From an uncultured Desulfobulbaceae bacterium (GTDB taxonomy: Bacteria; Desulfobacterota; Desulfobulbia; Desulfobulbales; Desulfobulbaceae): a stretch of DNA of 22,706 bases. The stretch lies in NCBI GenBank assembly GCA_947260045.1, contig CAMYOP010000060.1, forward strand, positions 1-22,706. Direction: 5' to 3'. Both the position numbers and the translations under genes were made by a program. Shown piece by piece: positions 8,142-15,428 of the stretch (its first letter is position 1; every line of letters begins with the position of its first letter). The notes under the pieces were generated by a model. The model saw nothing but the letters and a program-made list of their open reading frames with translations. It was not told where the DNA came from and did no database searches.

Positions 8142-10097
8142 TTATTTTCCCAAAAAAAGAAGAGAGACAAAGCCGATAATTGTGATTCCCAGATAAAATT
8201 GAAGCTGGCCATTTTGGAGAAAACGCACTAGTCGTCCGCCAAGCTGAAGAATTTCTCCACACAAATTCATGGCACCATCTACAATGTGACGATCTATCCA
8301 TTTTACAGGGCTACCGATACCTGCAAAGATGATCTTCCTGGTTATAAAAAGATAGACCTCGTCAATATAAAATTTGTTATAAACCACGTTATACAATGAC
8401 CTGAAATCACGCTTAAAACTCTCTGCCTTCTCAAGCCTTCCCTTGCCATAGAAAAACCAGGCAAGGCTAATCCCTGTCAATCCAGTTAAAGAGGCAAGAA
8501 CCGGCAGCCAGGAGGGATGGGAGAAGTTTGAAATTTCCTGCAGTCCTGGTAGCGTCACCTGGCTTACAAAAAATTGTTCGAGCAGTCCTGCGCCAATAGT
8601 TGGAATAGTGAGAAGCATAATTGGGACTGTCATCCAGGGGTCTTCATGGACATTGTGCAAGTCAGATCGAGCTTTGCCATGAAAGATAAGAAAGAAAAAC
8701 CGAAACATGTAAAAGGCTGTCAACCCGCCTGTAAAAAGACCAACCATGAAAGTGAAATAATGGCCAGATTGCAGAGAAGCCAGTAAAATTGCGTCCTTGG
8801 ACCAGAACCCACTGAAAGGAAATATTCCACCAATTGCCAGGCAGGCTGTCAGGAGCGACCAGTAGGTTTTAGGCATGAGCGCTTTCAGACCACCCATTGC
8901 CAGGATATCGTTATCATGAACTGCATGGATAATGGCCCCTGCACCAAGAAACAACATGCACTTGAAAAAGGCATGGGTAAACACATGGTACATGGAGGCA
9001 GAGTATGCCAGTGGATTGAGTCCACTTCCGGGAACATCAGGATATATCACCTGGGCCGCACCCAGGGAAAAAAGCATATAACCAAGCTGCGACAAAGTGG
9101 AAAAAGCAAGTATTCGCTTAATATCTCTCTGGGTGACAGCAATTACAGCTGCAAACAAGGCAGTGAAGGCACCAACACACTGAATCAGCCAGAGGGTGGT
9201 AAGCGACTGGCTGAAAAGAGGAAACATTCTGGCCGTTAAATACACACCTGCAACCACCATGGTGGCCGAATGAATGATAGAAGATACTGGTGTGGGCCCT
9301 TCCATGGCATCAGGCAGCCAGACATGGAGAGGAAACATGGCTGATTTTCCCCAGCCACCGGCAAAAATGAGCAAAGTTGAAAGAGTGAGCAGGTTTATGG
9401 TGAAACTGCCAAACTGAAAGCTCTGGTTCAACAGAGCTGCTGTCTCTATGCTGTTGAGCTTTTGGAAGTCAAAACTGCCAACATAAAAACTGACCGCAAG
9501 AATACCGAGTAAAAAGAAGGCATCGGCAAAACGTGTAATAATAAAAGCTTTCTTTGCAGCAGCCACTGCCGAAGGTTTCTCATACCAAAAACCGATAAGA
9601 GTATACGATGAAACTCCTACCAGTTCCCAAAAAACAAACATCTGTAAAATATTGCTGGAAACGACCAGACCGAGCATGGAAAAAGAAAAAAGAGAAAGCA
9701 GCGCAAAAAAACGGCCAAAGCCAGAATCACCCTTCATGTAGCCAATAGAATAGCAGGTAACCAGAAAACTGATGATGGTGATGACAAGAATCATCATGAC
9801 CGAAATAGGATCAAGATAGATCCCCATGTTTGCAGTTAAGATGGGTGTAAAATTGAGCCAGGCAACATCAAAACAGATCAGAGTGCGTTCTGGGTAGAGG
9901 AGCGGTTGGGCCAGAACTTTCACATAATATGCCCCGGATACAGCCACGCCAAAGAGCATGGAAAAAAATGCTGTACCCAAGGCAAAACGTGCTGATTTTT
10001 CTGGAGAAACCCGTTGCAGAAACAAGCCTATAACCAGAAAGGAAAGCAGAGGAAAAGCCAGGATCAGGTAGCTGTGAGTAAAAAGCCAATCAGCCAT
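8142..10097 (-). CDS. nuoL: NADH-quinone oxidoreductase (complex I) subunit L
   Basis: The distal, largest antiporter-like subunit of complex I, with the C-terminal lateral helix that clamps the membrane arm. I place the start at the ATG at 10097 (651 residues, beginning MADWLFTHSY), because GAGGAG sits just upstream and the family begins this way; a longer frame to 10124 adds nine unlikely residues. The start overlaps the end of nuoK by eight bases. Key residues are visible: TM5 Glu in FVFWELVGVSSYTLIGFW, TM7 Lys in GGWGKSAMFPLHVWLPDAM, TM8 His in SSIIHSATMVVAG, and the TM12 Lys-Asp in FSGFWSKDAIL. Confidence 0.97.
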   Translation of the reverse strand: MADWLFTHSYLILAFPLLSFLVIGLFLQRVSPEKSARFALGTAFFSMLFGVAVSGAYYVKVLAQPLLYPERTLICFDVAWLNFTPILTANMGIYLDPISVMMILVITIISFLVTCYSIGYMKGDSGFGRFFALLSLFSFSMLGLVVSSNILQMFVFWELVGVSSYTLIGFWYEKPSAVAAAKKAFIITRFADAFFLLGILAVSFYVGSFDFQKLNSIETAALLNQSFQFGSFTINLLTLSTLLIFAGGWGKSAMFPLHVWLPDAMEGPTPVSSIIHSATMVVAGVYLTARMFPLFSQSLTTLWLIQCVGAFTALFAAVIAVTQRDIKRILAFSTLSQLGYMLFSLGAAQVIYPDVPGSGLNPLAYSASMYHVFTHAFFKCMLFLGAGAIIHAVHDNDILAMGGLKALMPKTYWSLLTACLAIGGIFPFSGFWSKDAILLASLQSGHYFTFMVGLFTGGLTAFYMFRFFFLIFHGKARSDLHNVHEDPWMTVPIMLLTIPTIGAGLLEQFFVSQVTLPGLQEISNFSHPSWLPVLASLTGLTGISLAWFFYGKGRLEKAESFKRDFRSLYNVVYNKFYIDEVYLFITRKIIFAGIGSPVKWIDRHIVDGAMNLCGEILQLGGRLVRFLQNGQLQFYLGITIIGFVSLLFLGK

Positions 10098-10395
10098 GGA
10101 GCTCCTCCAGGTTATAGACATCAAGACGCCTTTTACGTCGATACATGGAAATTATGATAGCCAGAGCAACTGCCATTTCACAGGCTGAGACAGCCATTAC
10201 AAAAATGGGGAAAATGGCACCAGCAACAGAATCAACAGCCCTGAAGTGCGCAAAGGCGGCAAAATTTATATTAGCCCCGTTTAAAATCACTTCAACCGAG
10301 AGCAGGATTCCAATCAGGTTACGGCGGGTCAAAACTCCATAAACACCGATGGCACAAAGGATTAGAGATAGAATTACACAGTGAGAAAGGGTCAT
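10090..10395 (-). CDS. nuoK: NADH-quinone oxidoreductase (complex I) subunit K
   Basis: A 101-residue, three-helix membrane subunit that sits at the base of the proton-pumping arm. The two conserved buried glutamates are recognisable: one in LLSVEVILNGANINFAAF and one in VSACEMAVALAI. The ATG overlaps the nuoJ stop (ATGA), with GAGGTG upstream, indicating coupling. The C-terminal tail is basic then acidic (YRRKRRLDVYNLEELHG), and its last codons contain the ribosome site of nuoL. Length is typical for the family. Confidence 0.96.
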   Translation of the reverse strand: MTLSHCVILSLILCAIGVYGVLTRRNLIGILLSVEVILNGANINFAAFAHFRAVDSVAGAIFPIFVMAVSACEMAVALAIIISMYRRKRRLDVYNLEELHG

Positions 10396-10922
10396 TTAAG
10401 CACCTCCTCACATTTATCTCGACGAGCCAGAACAACTGCTCCTATCAGAGCAACAAGAAGCAGAATCGAAATAATTTCAAAGGGAACAATAAAACCTGAC
10501 TGACTGGTACTGAGCAGACGAAAGCCAATATCATCCATGGTGACTGCCGGAGCCCTGTGGGTGGGACCAGATAAAATACTTGAAGGCGCACTCTGAAGGG
10601 TATCAAGTAGAGCATACAGCAGGCCAGCGCTGACGCCCGCACCGGCAAAGCGGCGCCACCTGTTGACAGGATGCCTGTTTTCCCTCCCCAGCCCCGTGGT
10701 CAATAGGATAATAATCAACATGAAAATGATGATGCCCCCGATGTAGAGCATAATTTGTGACAGGGCAACAAATTCCAGCCGGAGCATGATATAAAGGGCT
10801 GCTGTCACAAAAAAAGAACCAATTAAAGAAATAGCACCGTGCAGCAGGTTGGGAAGGCTCACTGCCATAACAGATAGCAGCACCAAGGCAGTTGCAAGTA
10901 TGTAAAATAAAAAATCACTCAT
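10392..10922 (-). CDS. nuoJ: NADH-quinone oxidoreductase (complex I) subunit J
   Basis: A 176-residue membrane subunit with about five helices next to NuoK and NuoA. The conserved region with the pi-bulge helix is recognisable in SQIMLYIGGIIIFMLIIIL, preceded by the LEFVALSQ turn. I use the ATG at 10922, which overlaps the nuoI stop and has AGAGGAA ten bases upstream; a frame opening at 10955 would run into nuoI and adds a poor N-terminus. Residues about 85-130 form a hydrophilic-then-helical stretch of variable type, normal for this subunit. Confidence 0.95.
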   Translation of the reverse strand: MSDFLFYILATALVLLSVMAVSLPNLLHGAISLIGSFFVTAALYIMLRLEFVALSQIMLYIGGIIIFMLIIILLTTGLGRENRHPVNRWRRFAGAGVSAGLLYALLDTLQSAPSSILSGPTHRAPAVTMDDIGFRLLSTSQSGFIVPFEIISILLLVALIGAVVLARRDKCEEVLK

Positions 10923-11232
10923 CAACAGTATTCCTCTTGTTTTTATTGAGAACAAGGGTCAGGAGTTTTCGATCATAAACGGCCAATTCGAAGTCTTTAC
11001 CCATGGAAATCGCTCCATAGGGACATGATTCAACGCAGAGGTTACACAGGGTGCATTGAGACAATCGATAGATATATTGGCCCAGGATTTTGCGAGCGCT
11101 AATATCTTTTGTGGTTAAAACAGAAATGGTTCCGTTAGGGCAGGCCTTTTCGCATATACCGCAGCCAGTGCAGTTATGCTCTCCCGTCTCATCATGATCC
11201 ATGACGAGATGGCCTCGAAAACGATCAAACAT
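10915..11232 (-). CDS. nuoI: complex I iron-sulfur subunit NuoI, ferredoxin-like part (N-terminus missing or in another frame)
   Basis: A 105-residue protein with two 4Fe-4S motifs of the form CxxCxxCxxxCP: Cys21, 24, 27, 31 (CTGCGICEKACP) and Cys60, 63, 66, 70 (CTLCNLCVESCP). These should carry clusters N6a and N6b that pass electrons to NuoB. The segment FDRFRGHLVMDHDE just before the first motif is the usual NuoI lead-in. It is shorter than the usual NuoI of about 150-180 residues: the frame continues upstream as HPENRDTLL, resembling the conserved YPExRxT stretch, but meets a TAA at 11265-11263 with no ATG or GTG. The chosen ATG overlaps the TGA of an upstream frame (TGATG); TTG at 11235 is an alternative start. 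A perfect hairpin lies right before it. It could be functional by reinitiation, a frameshifted gene, or a sequencing artefact. Confidence 0.85.
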   Translation of the reverse strand: MFDRFRGHLVMDHDETGEHNCTGCGICEKACPNGTISVLTTKDISARKILGQYIYRLSQCTLCNLCVESCPYGAISMGKDFELAVYDRKLLTLVLNKNKRNTVDE

Positions 11233-11333
11233 CAACAGGGTATCCCTGTTCTCCGGGTGACCTTAGCGATATAGTGCAGACCAAAATCAAGACCAGTTGC
11301 GTCATCCATACTTCGCTGTCGTTTATCCATCAT
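11232..11333 (-). CDS. 33-residue upstream frame between nuoH and nuoI, probable N-terminal piece of NuoI
   Basis: The frame starts at an ATG that overlaps the nuoH stop (ATGATGG, two consecutive ATG codons) and ends with TGA at 11234-11232, overlapping the ATG of the NuoI iron-sulfur part. The peptide starts MMDKRQRSMDDATGLDFGL and continues HYIAKVT before leaving the expected NuoI path. In the neighbouring -1 frame the text goes on as HPENRDTLLMFDRFRG, so a shift around 11255-11262 would join both into one chain of roughly 130 residues. Whether it is a short coupling peptide, the broken N-terminus of NuoI, or part of a frameshifted product cannot be decided from the sequence. Confidence 0.45.
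   Translation of the reverse strand: MMDKRQRSMDDATGLDFGLHYIAKVTRRTGIPC
11234..11250 (-). promoter_or_regulatory. perfect hairpin at the nuoI frame junction
   Basis: On the coding strand AACAGGG and CCCTGTT form a perfect seven-base-pair stem around the loop ATA, ending two bases before the nuoI ATG. GGAG (11254-11251) lies directly 5' of it. If the stem folds, GGAG is brought next to the TTG-ATG start, similar in principle to the hairpin in phage T4 gene 38. The structure is a direct observation; any role in initiation or frameshifting is inference. Confidence 0.55.
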
Positions 11334-12424
11334 AATATCCATCCCAGGGCCAGAAAAACGCCCCCCACCATCAGAAGCAAAATATTTGCAGGGAGCAGCA
11401 TTTTCCATTCAAGATACATAAGCTGGTCAACACGAAGACGAGGGAAAGTCCAGCGAAACCACATGTAGAGAAAGATGATCAAAAAGGTTTTTAGAAAAAA
11501 CCAGAAAAAGCCAGGAAGAAAATCAAGAACGCTATCAAGGAAACCAATGCCAATTTGGGGAGCTAAAAATCCACCAAAGAAAAGAGTGGTGGCGATACCT
11601 GCAGAGACAAACATGTTTACAAATTCAGCAAAGAAAAACATGGCAAAGCTGATACCCGAATATTCAGTGGCAAAACCACCCGTCAGCTCCGACTCTGCCT
11701 CAGATATATCAAAGGGAGCTCTATTGAGCTCTGCGGTGGAGGAAATCATATACATGATAAAAGCAATGGAACCCAGCACAGGCAGTTTAAAAATCCACCA
11801 GTCCAGAATCGTTCCCTGTTGAGATAAGACAATTTCCCTTAGGGAAGCGGTTCCCGTAACCATGACAATGAGCAGCATGATAAGTGCCAGTGATATTTCA
11901 AAGGAGATCATCTGGGCACCCGAACGCATGGCCCCAAGGAGTGAGTATTTATTATTGGATGCCCAGCCAGCCAGCAAAATTCCAAGGATACTCAACCCCG
12001 AAATTCCTATCACATAAATCACCCCACCAGCAGGATCTGCCACCTGCATATGATGATCAAAAGGTAAAATGGTCATAACCAGAAAAGTGGCAGTGGCTGG
12101 CAGAATAGGTGCCAGGAAAAACACAAAGGTGTCTGCCCCTTCTGGTTTGAGAATTTCTTTAAAGATGAGCTTGAGTCCATCTGCAGTCGACTGGAGCAGA
12201 CCATGGTAGCCAACTCGCATGGGCCCAAGACGAGCTTGAAAGTGCGCAGCAACCTTCCGTTCCAGCCATATCAAAAAAACCGGCAGCAGAGACACCAGCA
12301 TGAGCAGGCTTATAATGGTAATAAAACCATTGATATAGACAGCACTGGCTGGAAAAATTTCTCGCACCATATCGCCGATGCTATTTTGTACAGGATAGAG
12401 GGTATTTGTTTGGAGCGGGTTCAT
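11330..12424 (-). CDS. nuoH: NADH-quinone oxidoreductase (complex I) subunit H
   Basis: A 364-residue membrane subunit that joins the peripheral arm to the membrane arm and forms much of the quinone chamber. Family hallmarks are ERKVAAHFQARLGPMRVG, the following GLLQSTADGLKLIFKE loop, and the acidic quinone-side loop FDISEAESELTGGFATEYSG. The C-terminal RWTFPRLRVDQLMYLEWK is also typical. The N-terminus carries about 20 residues before the first helix (about 33-51). The stop overlaps the ATG of the next short frame by four bases. It follows nuoD by 38 bases with only a weak ribosome site. Confidence 0.97.
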   Translation of the reverse strand: MNPLQTNTLYPVQNSIGDMVREIFPASAVYINGFITIISLLMLVSLLPVFLIWLERKVAAHFQARLGPMRVGYHGLLQSTADGLKLIFKEILKPEGADTFVFFLAPILPATATFLVMTILPFDHHMQVADPAGGVIYVIGISGLSILGILLAGWASNNKYSLLGAMRSGAQMISFEISLALIMLLIVMVTGTASLREIVLSQQGTILDWWIFKLPVLGSIAFIMYMISSTAELNRAPFDISEAESELTGGFATEYSGISFAMFFFAEFVNMFVSAGIATTLFFGGFLAPQIGIGFLDSVLDFLPGFFWFFLKTFLIIFLYMWFRWTFPRLRVDQLMYLEWKMLLPANILLLMVGGVFLALGWIL

Positions 12425-12462
12425 ATAACTTTAATTTCTCTTGAGTTGATTCTTGCTACCGC

Positions 12463-13620
12463 TTATCGATCAATTTCAGGGACAACAAAGTCCAGAGTTG
12501 CCAGGATAGTCACCACATCGGCTATTTTATGGCCCACAGCCATATCATTTAAGGCATGTAAATTGGAAAAACATGGCGAGCGGTATTTGATCCTATATGG
12601 CTTAGGGCCACCCTCAGCGACAATATAGGTGCCCAGCAAACCGCGGGCAGTTTCCACCTGACTATAATAGCTGCCCTTTGGCAGTTTATAGCTTGCTCGC
12701 TCTTTGCTGCGATGCGGTCCTTGGGGAAATGATTGCACTGCCTGTTCCAAAATCTTAATGGACTCTACCATCTCCTCCATTTTGAGGCGGTAACGGTCAA
12801 AAGAACCACCCACTGTACCGATGGGTACATCAAAATCAAATTGATCATAAATGGAATAGGGATCGTTTTTACGGACATCATAGGAGACACCAGATGCCCG
12901 TAATACTGAACCAGTGCAGCCATAGGATAGTGCTTTTGCACTATCCAGGATACCGATTGCCCTGGTACGCTCCTGAAAGATGATATTTTCTGTAAGAAGC
13001 GTGTTGTATTCGTCCAAAGCTCGCTTCAATTCTTCGATAACCTGGCGAACTCTGGGAATGAAGGTATCTGGAACATCGACAAAAGAACCACCAGGCCGAA
13101 AATAGTTCATGGTCAGACGGGCACCGCAAAGTTCCTCAAAAATATCAGTAATCAACTCACGTTCTTTGAATCCATACAAAAAAGTTGTCACAGCGCCCAA
13201 GTCCATGCCACACACACCCCACCAGAGGAGATGAGACTGAATCCGCTGGAGCTCACAGATCATTACCCTTATATATTCTCCCCGCAGCGGCACCCCGATG
13301 CCTAAAGCCTGTTCGATGGCTAAGCAATAGCCTAAATTATTAATATGACTGGACAGATAGTCGAGCCGATCGGTGAGATGAATATTTTGGAGATAGGTTT
13401 GATTTTCAGCCACCTTCTCAAGACCGCGGTGGATATAGCCAAGGTGAGGAACAACCTCAATGACACTCTCACCATTTAGCTTTAAGACCAAACGGAGAAC
13501 ACCATGGGTACTTGGATGCTGCGGTCCCATATTTAAATAATATTCTTCCGAAGTCTCATCGTAATTAAAAGCACTTCGAAATCCCTCGGGAAGTGTATTG
13601 TTCACTGCTTGCAAATCCAT
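12463..13620 (-). CDS. nuoD: NADH-quinone oxidoreductase (complex I) subunit D (49 kDa type)
   Basis: A 385-residue hydrophilic subunit related to the large subunit of [NiFe] hydrogenases, forming the quinone site next to the N2 cluster. The quinone-binding loop MGPQHPSTHGVLRLVL has the conserved histidines, and TDRLDYLSSHINN contains the conserved Tyr that touches the quinone head. The end, TILATLDFVVPEIDR, is the usual C-terminus. The four hydrogenase nickel cysteines are absent as expected for NuoD. Here it is a separate protein, not fused to NuoC, whereas NuoC is fused to NuoB upstream. The gap to nuoBC is 12 bases. Confidence 0.97.
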   Translation of the reverse strand: MDLQAVNNTLPEGFRSAFNYDETSEEYYLNMGPQHPSTHGVLRLVLKLNGESVIEVVPHLGYIHRGLEKVAENQTYLQNIHLTDRLDYLSSHINNLGYCLAIEQALGIGVPLRGEYIRVMICELQRIQSHLLWWGVCGMDLGAVTTFLYGFKERELITDIFEELCGARLTMNYFRPGGSFVDVPDTFIPRVRQVIEELKRALDEYNTLLTENIIFQERTRAIGILDSAKALSYGCTGSVLRASGVSYDVRKNDPYSIYDQFDFDVPIGTVGGSFDRYRLKMEEMVESIKILEQAVQSFPQGPHRSKERASYKLPKGSYYSQVETARGLLGTYIVAEGGPKPYRIKYRSPCFSNLHALNDMAVGHKIADVVTILATLDFVVPEIDR

Positions 13621-13632
13621 TCGGAAAACTCT

Positions 13633-14871
13633 TTAGTAGGGCCGTTTCACAACACGGGTCGGATCTTCGAAATCCTTACGCAGTGGATGGCCTGGAAAAT
13701 CATTATTGAGAAATATGCGGCGCATATCAGGATGACCGTTAAAGGTGATACCAAAAAGATCGTACACCTCCCGTTCATGCCATTCGGCTCCTTGAAAAAT
13801 GGTGGTGATTGTTTCAATTGCTGGCTCATCCTTGGCAAGAGAGCAGCGTAAAAACATCGTATGATCATTAACAGTTGAGAGGAGCTGCACGAGAATATCA
13901 AAATGATCCTGCCAATCGATAGCTGTCAACTGGAGCAACAGATCCATCTGAAGCCGTTCATCCTCTTTTACGAACTGAACAAGCTCCAGGTACTTTTCTT
14001 TTGGGATTTCAACATCAAGAAGGTATTCAGGGCCAAGATCAGAAACCGTTACAGGCTGAATTTCACTCTGACGAAAAAGATGAATATCTGGGAACTTTTC
14101 CAAAAGGGCAGCAAAAAAGTCCTGGTTTAAAACGTTTTTGCCAGCTCGAGCCTTCCTGGGCAAGTCTTCAAATTTCTCTTTTACAATTCTTTTTGCTTTT
14201 GGTGCTTTGTAATCAGGATTTTTGATTTTGAACTGCTCTTGAGCCACCTTTTGCACGCTTTCCTGTTCTTTTTCCTTTGCGGCCCAATCCAGCTTTGCTT
14301 CTGTGTGTAGATCAAGGAAGGGAGTTTTTAAGACATTGCGAATATTCCAGGGATTACGACGTCCTTCTTTTCGTATCTTTTCCTGCAACTCCATGATGCC
14401 ATAGAGCAACGCCTCTGGCCTAGGTGGACAGCCAGGAACATACACGTCAACGGGAATTAATCTGTCTCCACCCTTTATGACGGAATAGGTATCGTAATAA
14501 AAAGGACCACCTGAAATAGCACAGGAGCCCATGGCAATTACATATTTTGGTGCTGGCATCTGCTTATAGAGTGTAACCAAATTATTGCCCATCTTCTCAA
14601 CAATGGTACCAGCCAAGACAATAAGATCTGCCTGCCGTGGAGTAGCTCGTGCCACCTCAACTCCAAACCTGGCCCAATCATGCTTGGACGAGCCAGCAGC
14701 CATCATTTCCATTGCGCAACAGGCGGTTCCATAAACAAGCGGCCAAAGGGAATTCGCTCTGGCCCAGGACACCAGATATTCAATGGAATCTACCAGTTTA
14801 ATACCGCCAGGATACTTGTCTAAAATCTCAGCAATCTGTTCTGTAGCTCCCGATGCACCAGCTATTCCCAT
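13633..14871 (-). CDS. nuoBC: fused complex I subunits B and C (NuoBC)
   Basis: A 412-residue fusion of two peripheral-arm subunits. Residues about 25-175 are NuoB, carrying the terminal N2 4Fe-4S cluster: ligands Cys51-Cys52 (ACCAMEMM), Cys117 (GSCAISGGP) and Cys148 (PGCPPRPEA) are all present. Residues about 175-245 are a charged, probably helical linker rich in Lys, Glu and Gln (AAKEKEQESVQKVAQEQ, APKAKRIVKEKFEDLP). Residues about 247-412 are NuoC (30 kDa type), with the signature EREVYDLFGITFNGHPDMRR and FPGHPLRKDF. The frame is open without interruption through the linker, so the fusion is real in this sequence. The start overlaps the nuoA stop by ten bases. NuoCD fusions are common; a BC fusion with separate D is less usual. 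Confidence 0.96.
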   Translation of the reverse strand: MGIAGASGATEQIAEILDKYPGGIKLVDSIEYLVSWARANSLWPLVYGTACCAMEMMAAGSSKHDWARFGVEVARATPRQADLIVLAGTIVEKMGNNLVTLYKQMPAPKYVIAMGSCAISGGPFYYDTYSVIKGGDRLIPVDVYVPGCPPRPEALLYGIMELQEKIRKEGRRNPWNIRNVLKTPFLDLHTEAKLDWAAKEKEQESVQKVAQEQFKIKNPDYKAPKAKRIVKEKFEDLPRKARAGKNVLNQDFFAALLEKFPDIHLFRQSEIQPVTVSDLGPEYLLDVEIPKEKYLELVQFVKEDERLQMDLLLQLTAIDWQDHFDILVQLLSTVNDHTMFLRCSLAKDEPAIETITTIFQGAEWHEREVYDLFGITFNGHPDMRRIFLNNDFPGHPLRKDFEDPTRVVKRPY

Positions 14872-15245
14872 GTCAACACCCCTTTCCGCCAGGCATATAC
14901 AAGTCCAAAAAACAGGATAAAGACAAATACAAATAATTCTGTAAAAAGGACAGAAAGGCTGATATTGCCAGCCTGCTGAGTGACAACGGCTTTAAAAATT
15001 TTCATACAGGGAAAAAGAAACAGCGATTCAATATCAAAAAGAAGAAAGAGCAGGGCAAAAATATAGAAAGCCACCTTAAATCGAATGCGAGCCCCGCCAA
15101 TGGGGTCTTCAGAACATTCGTATGGCTGGACCTTTCTCTGTCCTGCGGGCGAGCGGAAGGCAAGCATTTTCGAGATGAGAATTGCTCCTCCCACAAAAAT
15201 TGCTCCGAGAAAGACCGAAAAACCGATCATTGTATAACTTTCCAT
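14862..15245 (-). CDS. nuoA: NADH-quinone oxidoreductase (complex I) subunit A
   Basis: A 127-residue membrane subunit with three helices near the quinone entry site and the first gene of the operon. The conserved cytoplasmic loop is plain in QPYECSEDPIGGARIRFKVA, followed by LLFLLFDIESLFLFP, including the conserved Asp-Ile-Glu. AGAGGT sits eight bases before the ATG. Upstream lies the shared control region with the divergent LysR gene, so this is the likely transcription entry for all ten nuo genes. Confidence 0.97.
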   Translation of the reverse strand: MESYTMIGFSVFLGAIFVGGAILISKMLAFRSPAGQRKVQPYECSEDPIGGARIRFKVAFYIFALLFLLFDIESLFLFPCMKIFKAVVTQQAGNISLSVLFTELFVFVFILFFGLVYAWRKGVLTWE

Positions 15246-15309
15246 CTATAACGACCTCTGTGAAAATGACTGGTGCGCAACGCATTCCTAGGCTACCAGG
15301 TACTACGAA

Positions 15310-15350
15310 TTAGTCAAATTTATAAAAATAATATTTGACATTAATCAAAT
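15310..15350. promoter_or_regulatory. cluster of inverted TCAAAT/ATTTGA half-sites, candidate LysR operator
   Basis: Three related half-sites lie in 41 bases: TTAGTCAAAT (15310-15319), ATTTGACATTAA (15333-15344) and TTAATCAAAT (15341-15350). GTCAAAT/ATTTGAC form a perfect seven-base inverted repeat with a 13-base spacer, and ATTTGA/TCAAAT one with a six-base spacer. T and A at 15336 and 15348 are spaced as in the T-N11-A LysR box, but not at the symmetry centre. The position between divergent lysR and nuoA fits autoregulation plus control of nuo; this is inference. Confidence 0.45.
15319..15348 (-). promoter_or_regulatory. candidate promoter of the nuo operon
   Basis: Read on the minus strand, TTGATT (15348-15343) and TATAAA (15324-15319) are separated by 18 bases and would start transcription near 15311, giving a leader of about 65 bases before nuoA. 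The elements overlap the inverted repeats listed separately. It is the best match in the gap but unproven. Confidence 0.45.
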
Positions 15351-15362
15351 CAATGATACTCT
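15335..15362 (+). promoter_or_regulatory. candidate promoter of the lysR gene
   Basis: A perfect -35 TTGACA (15335-15340) is followed after 16 bases by the weaker TACTCT (15357-15362). It overlaps the minus-strand nuo promoter candidate, so one bound regulator could act on both. Start to gene is about 60 bases. Confidence 0.4.
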
Positions 15363-15428
15363 CCAGTAGAGGTGCAAATACACTACAAAGTCTTCAAGTT
15401 AAAGCTAAAAAACCGCACTTAATAGAAT

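Noticed and set aside
8142..10124. Longer NuoL start at 10124
   Set aside because: Adds nine unlikely residues; the ATG at 10097 has GAGGAG upstream and fits the family start.
10392..10955. Longer NuoJ start at 10955
   Set aside because: Would overlap nuoI by about 40 bases and gives an atypical N-terminus; the ATG at 10922 has a good ribosome site.
11232..11333. Classical -1 slippery heptamer at the nuoI junction
   Set aside because: The codons around 11255-11262 do not offer the X XXY YYZ pattern with re-pairing in both sites, so programmed frameshifting of the standard type is not supported; reinitiation or a mutation is more likely.
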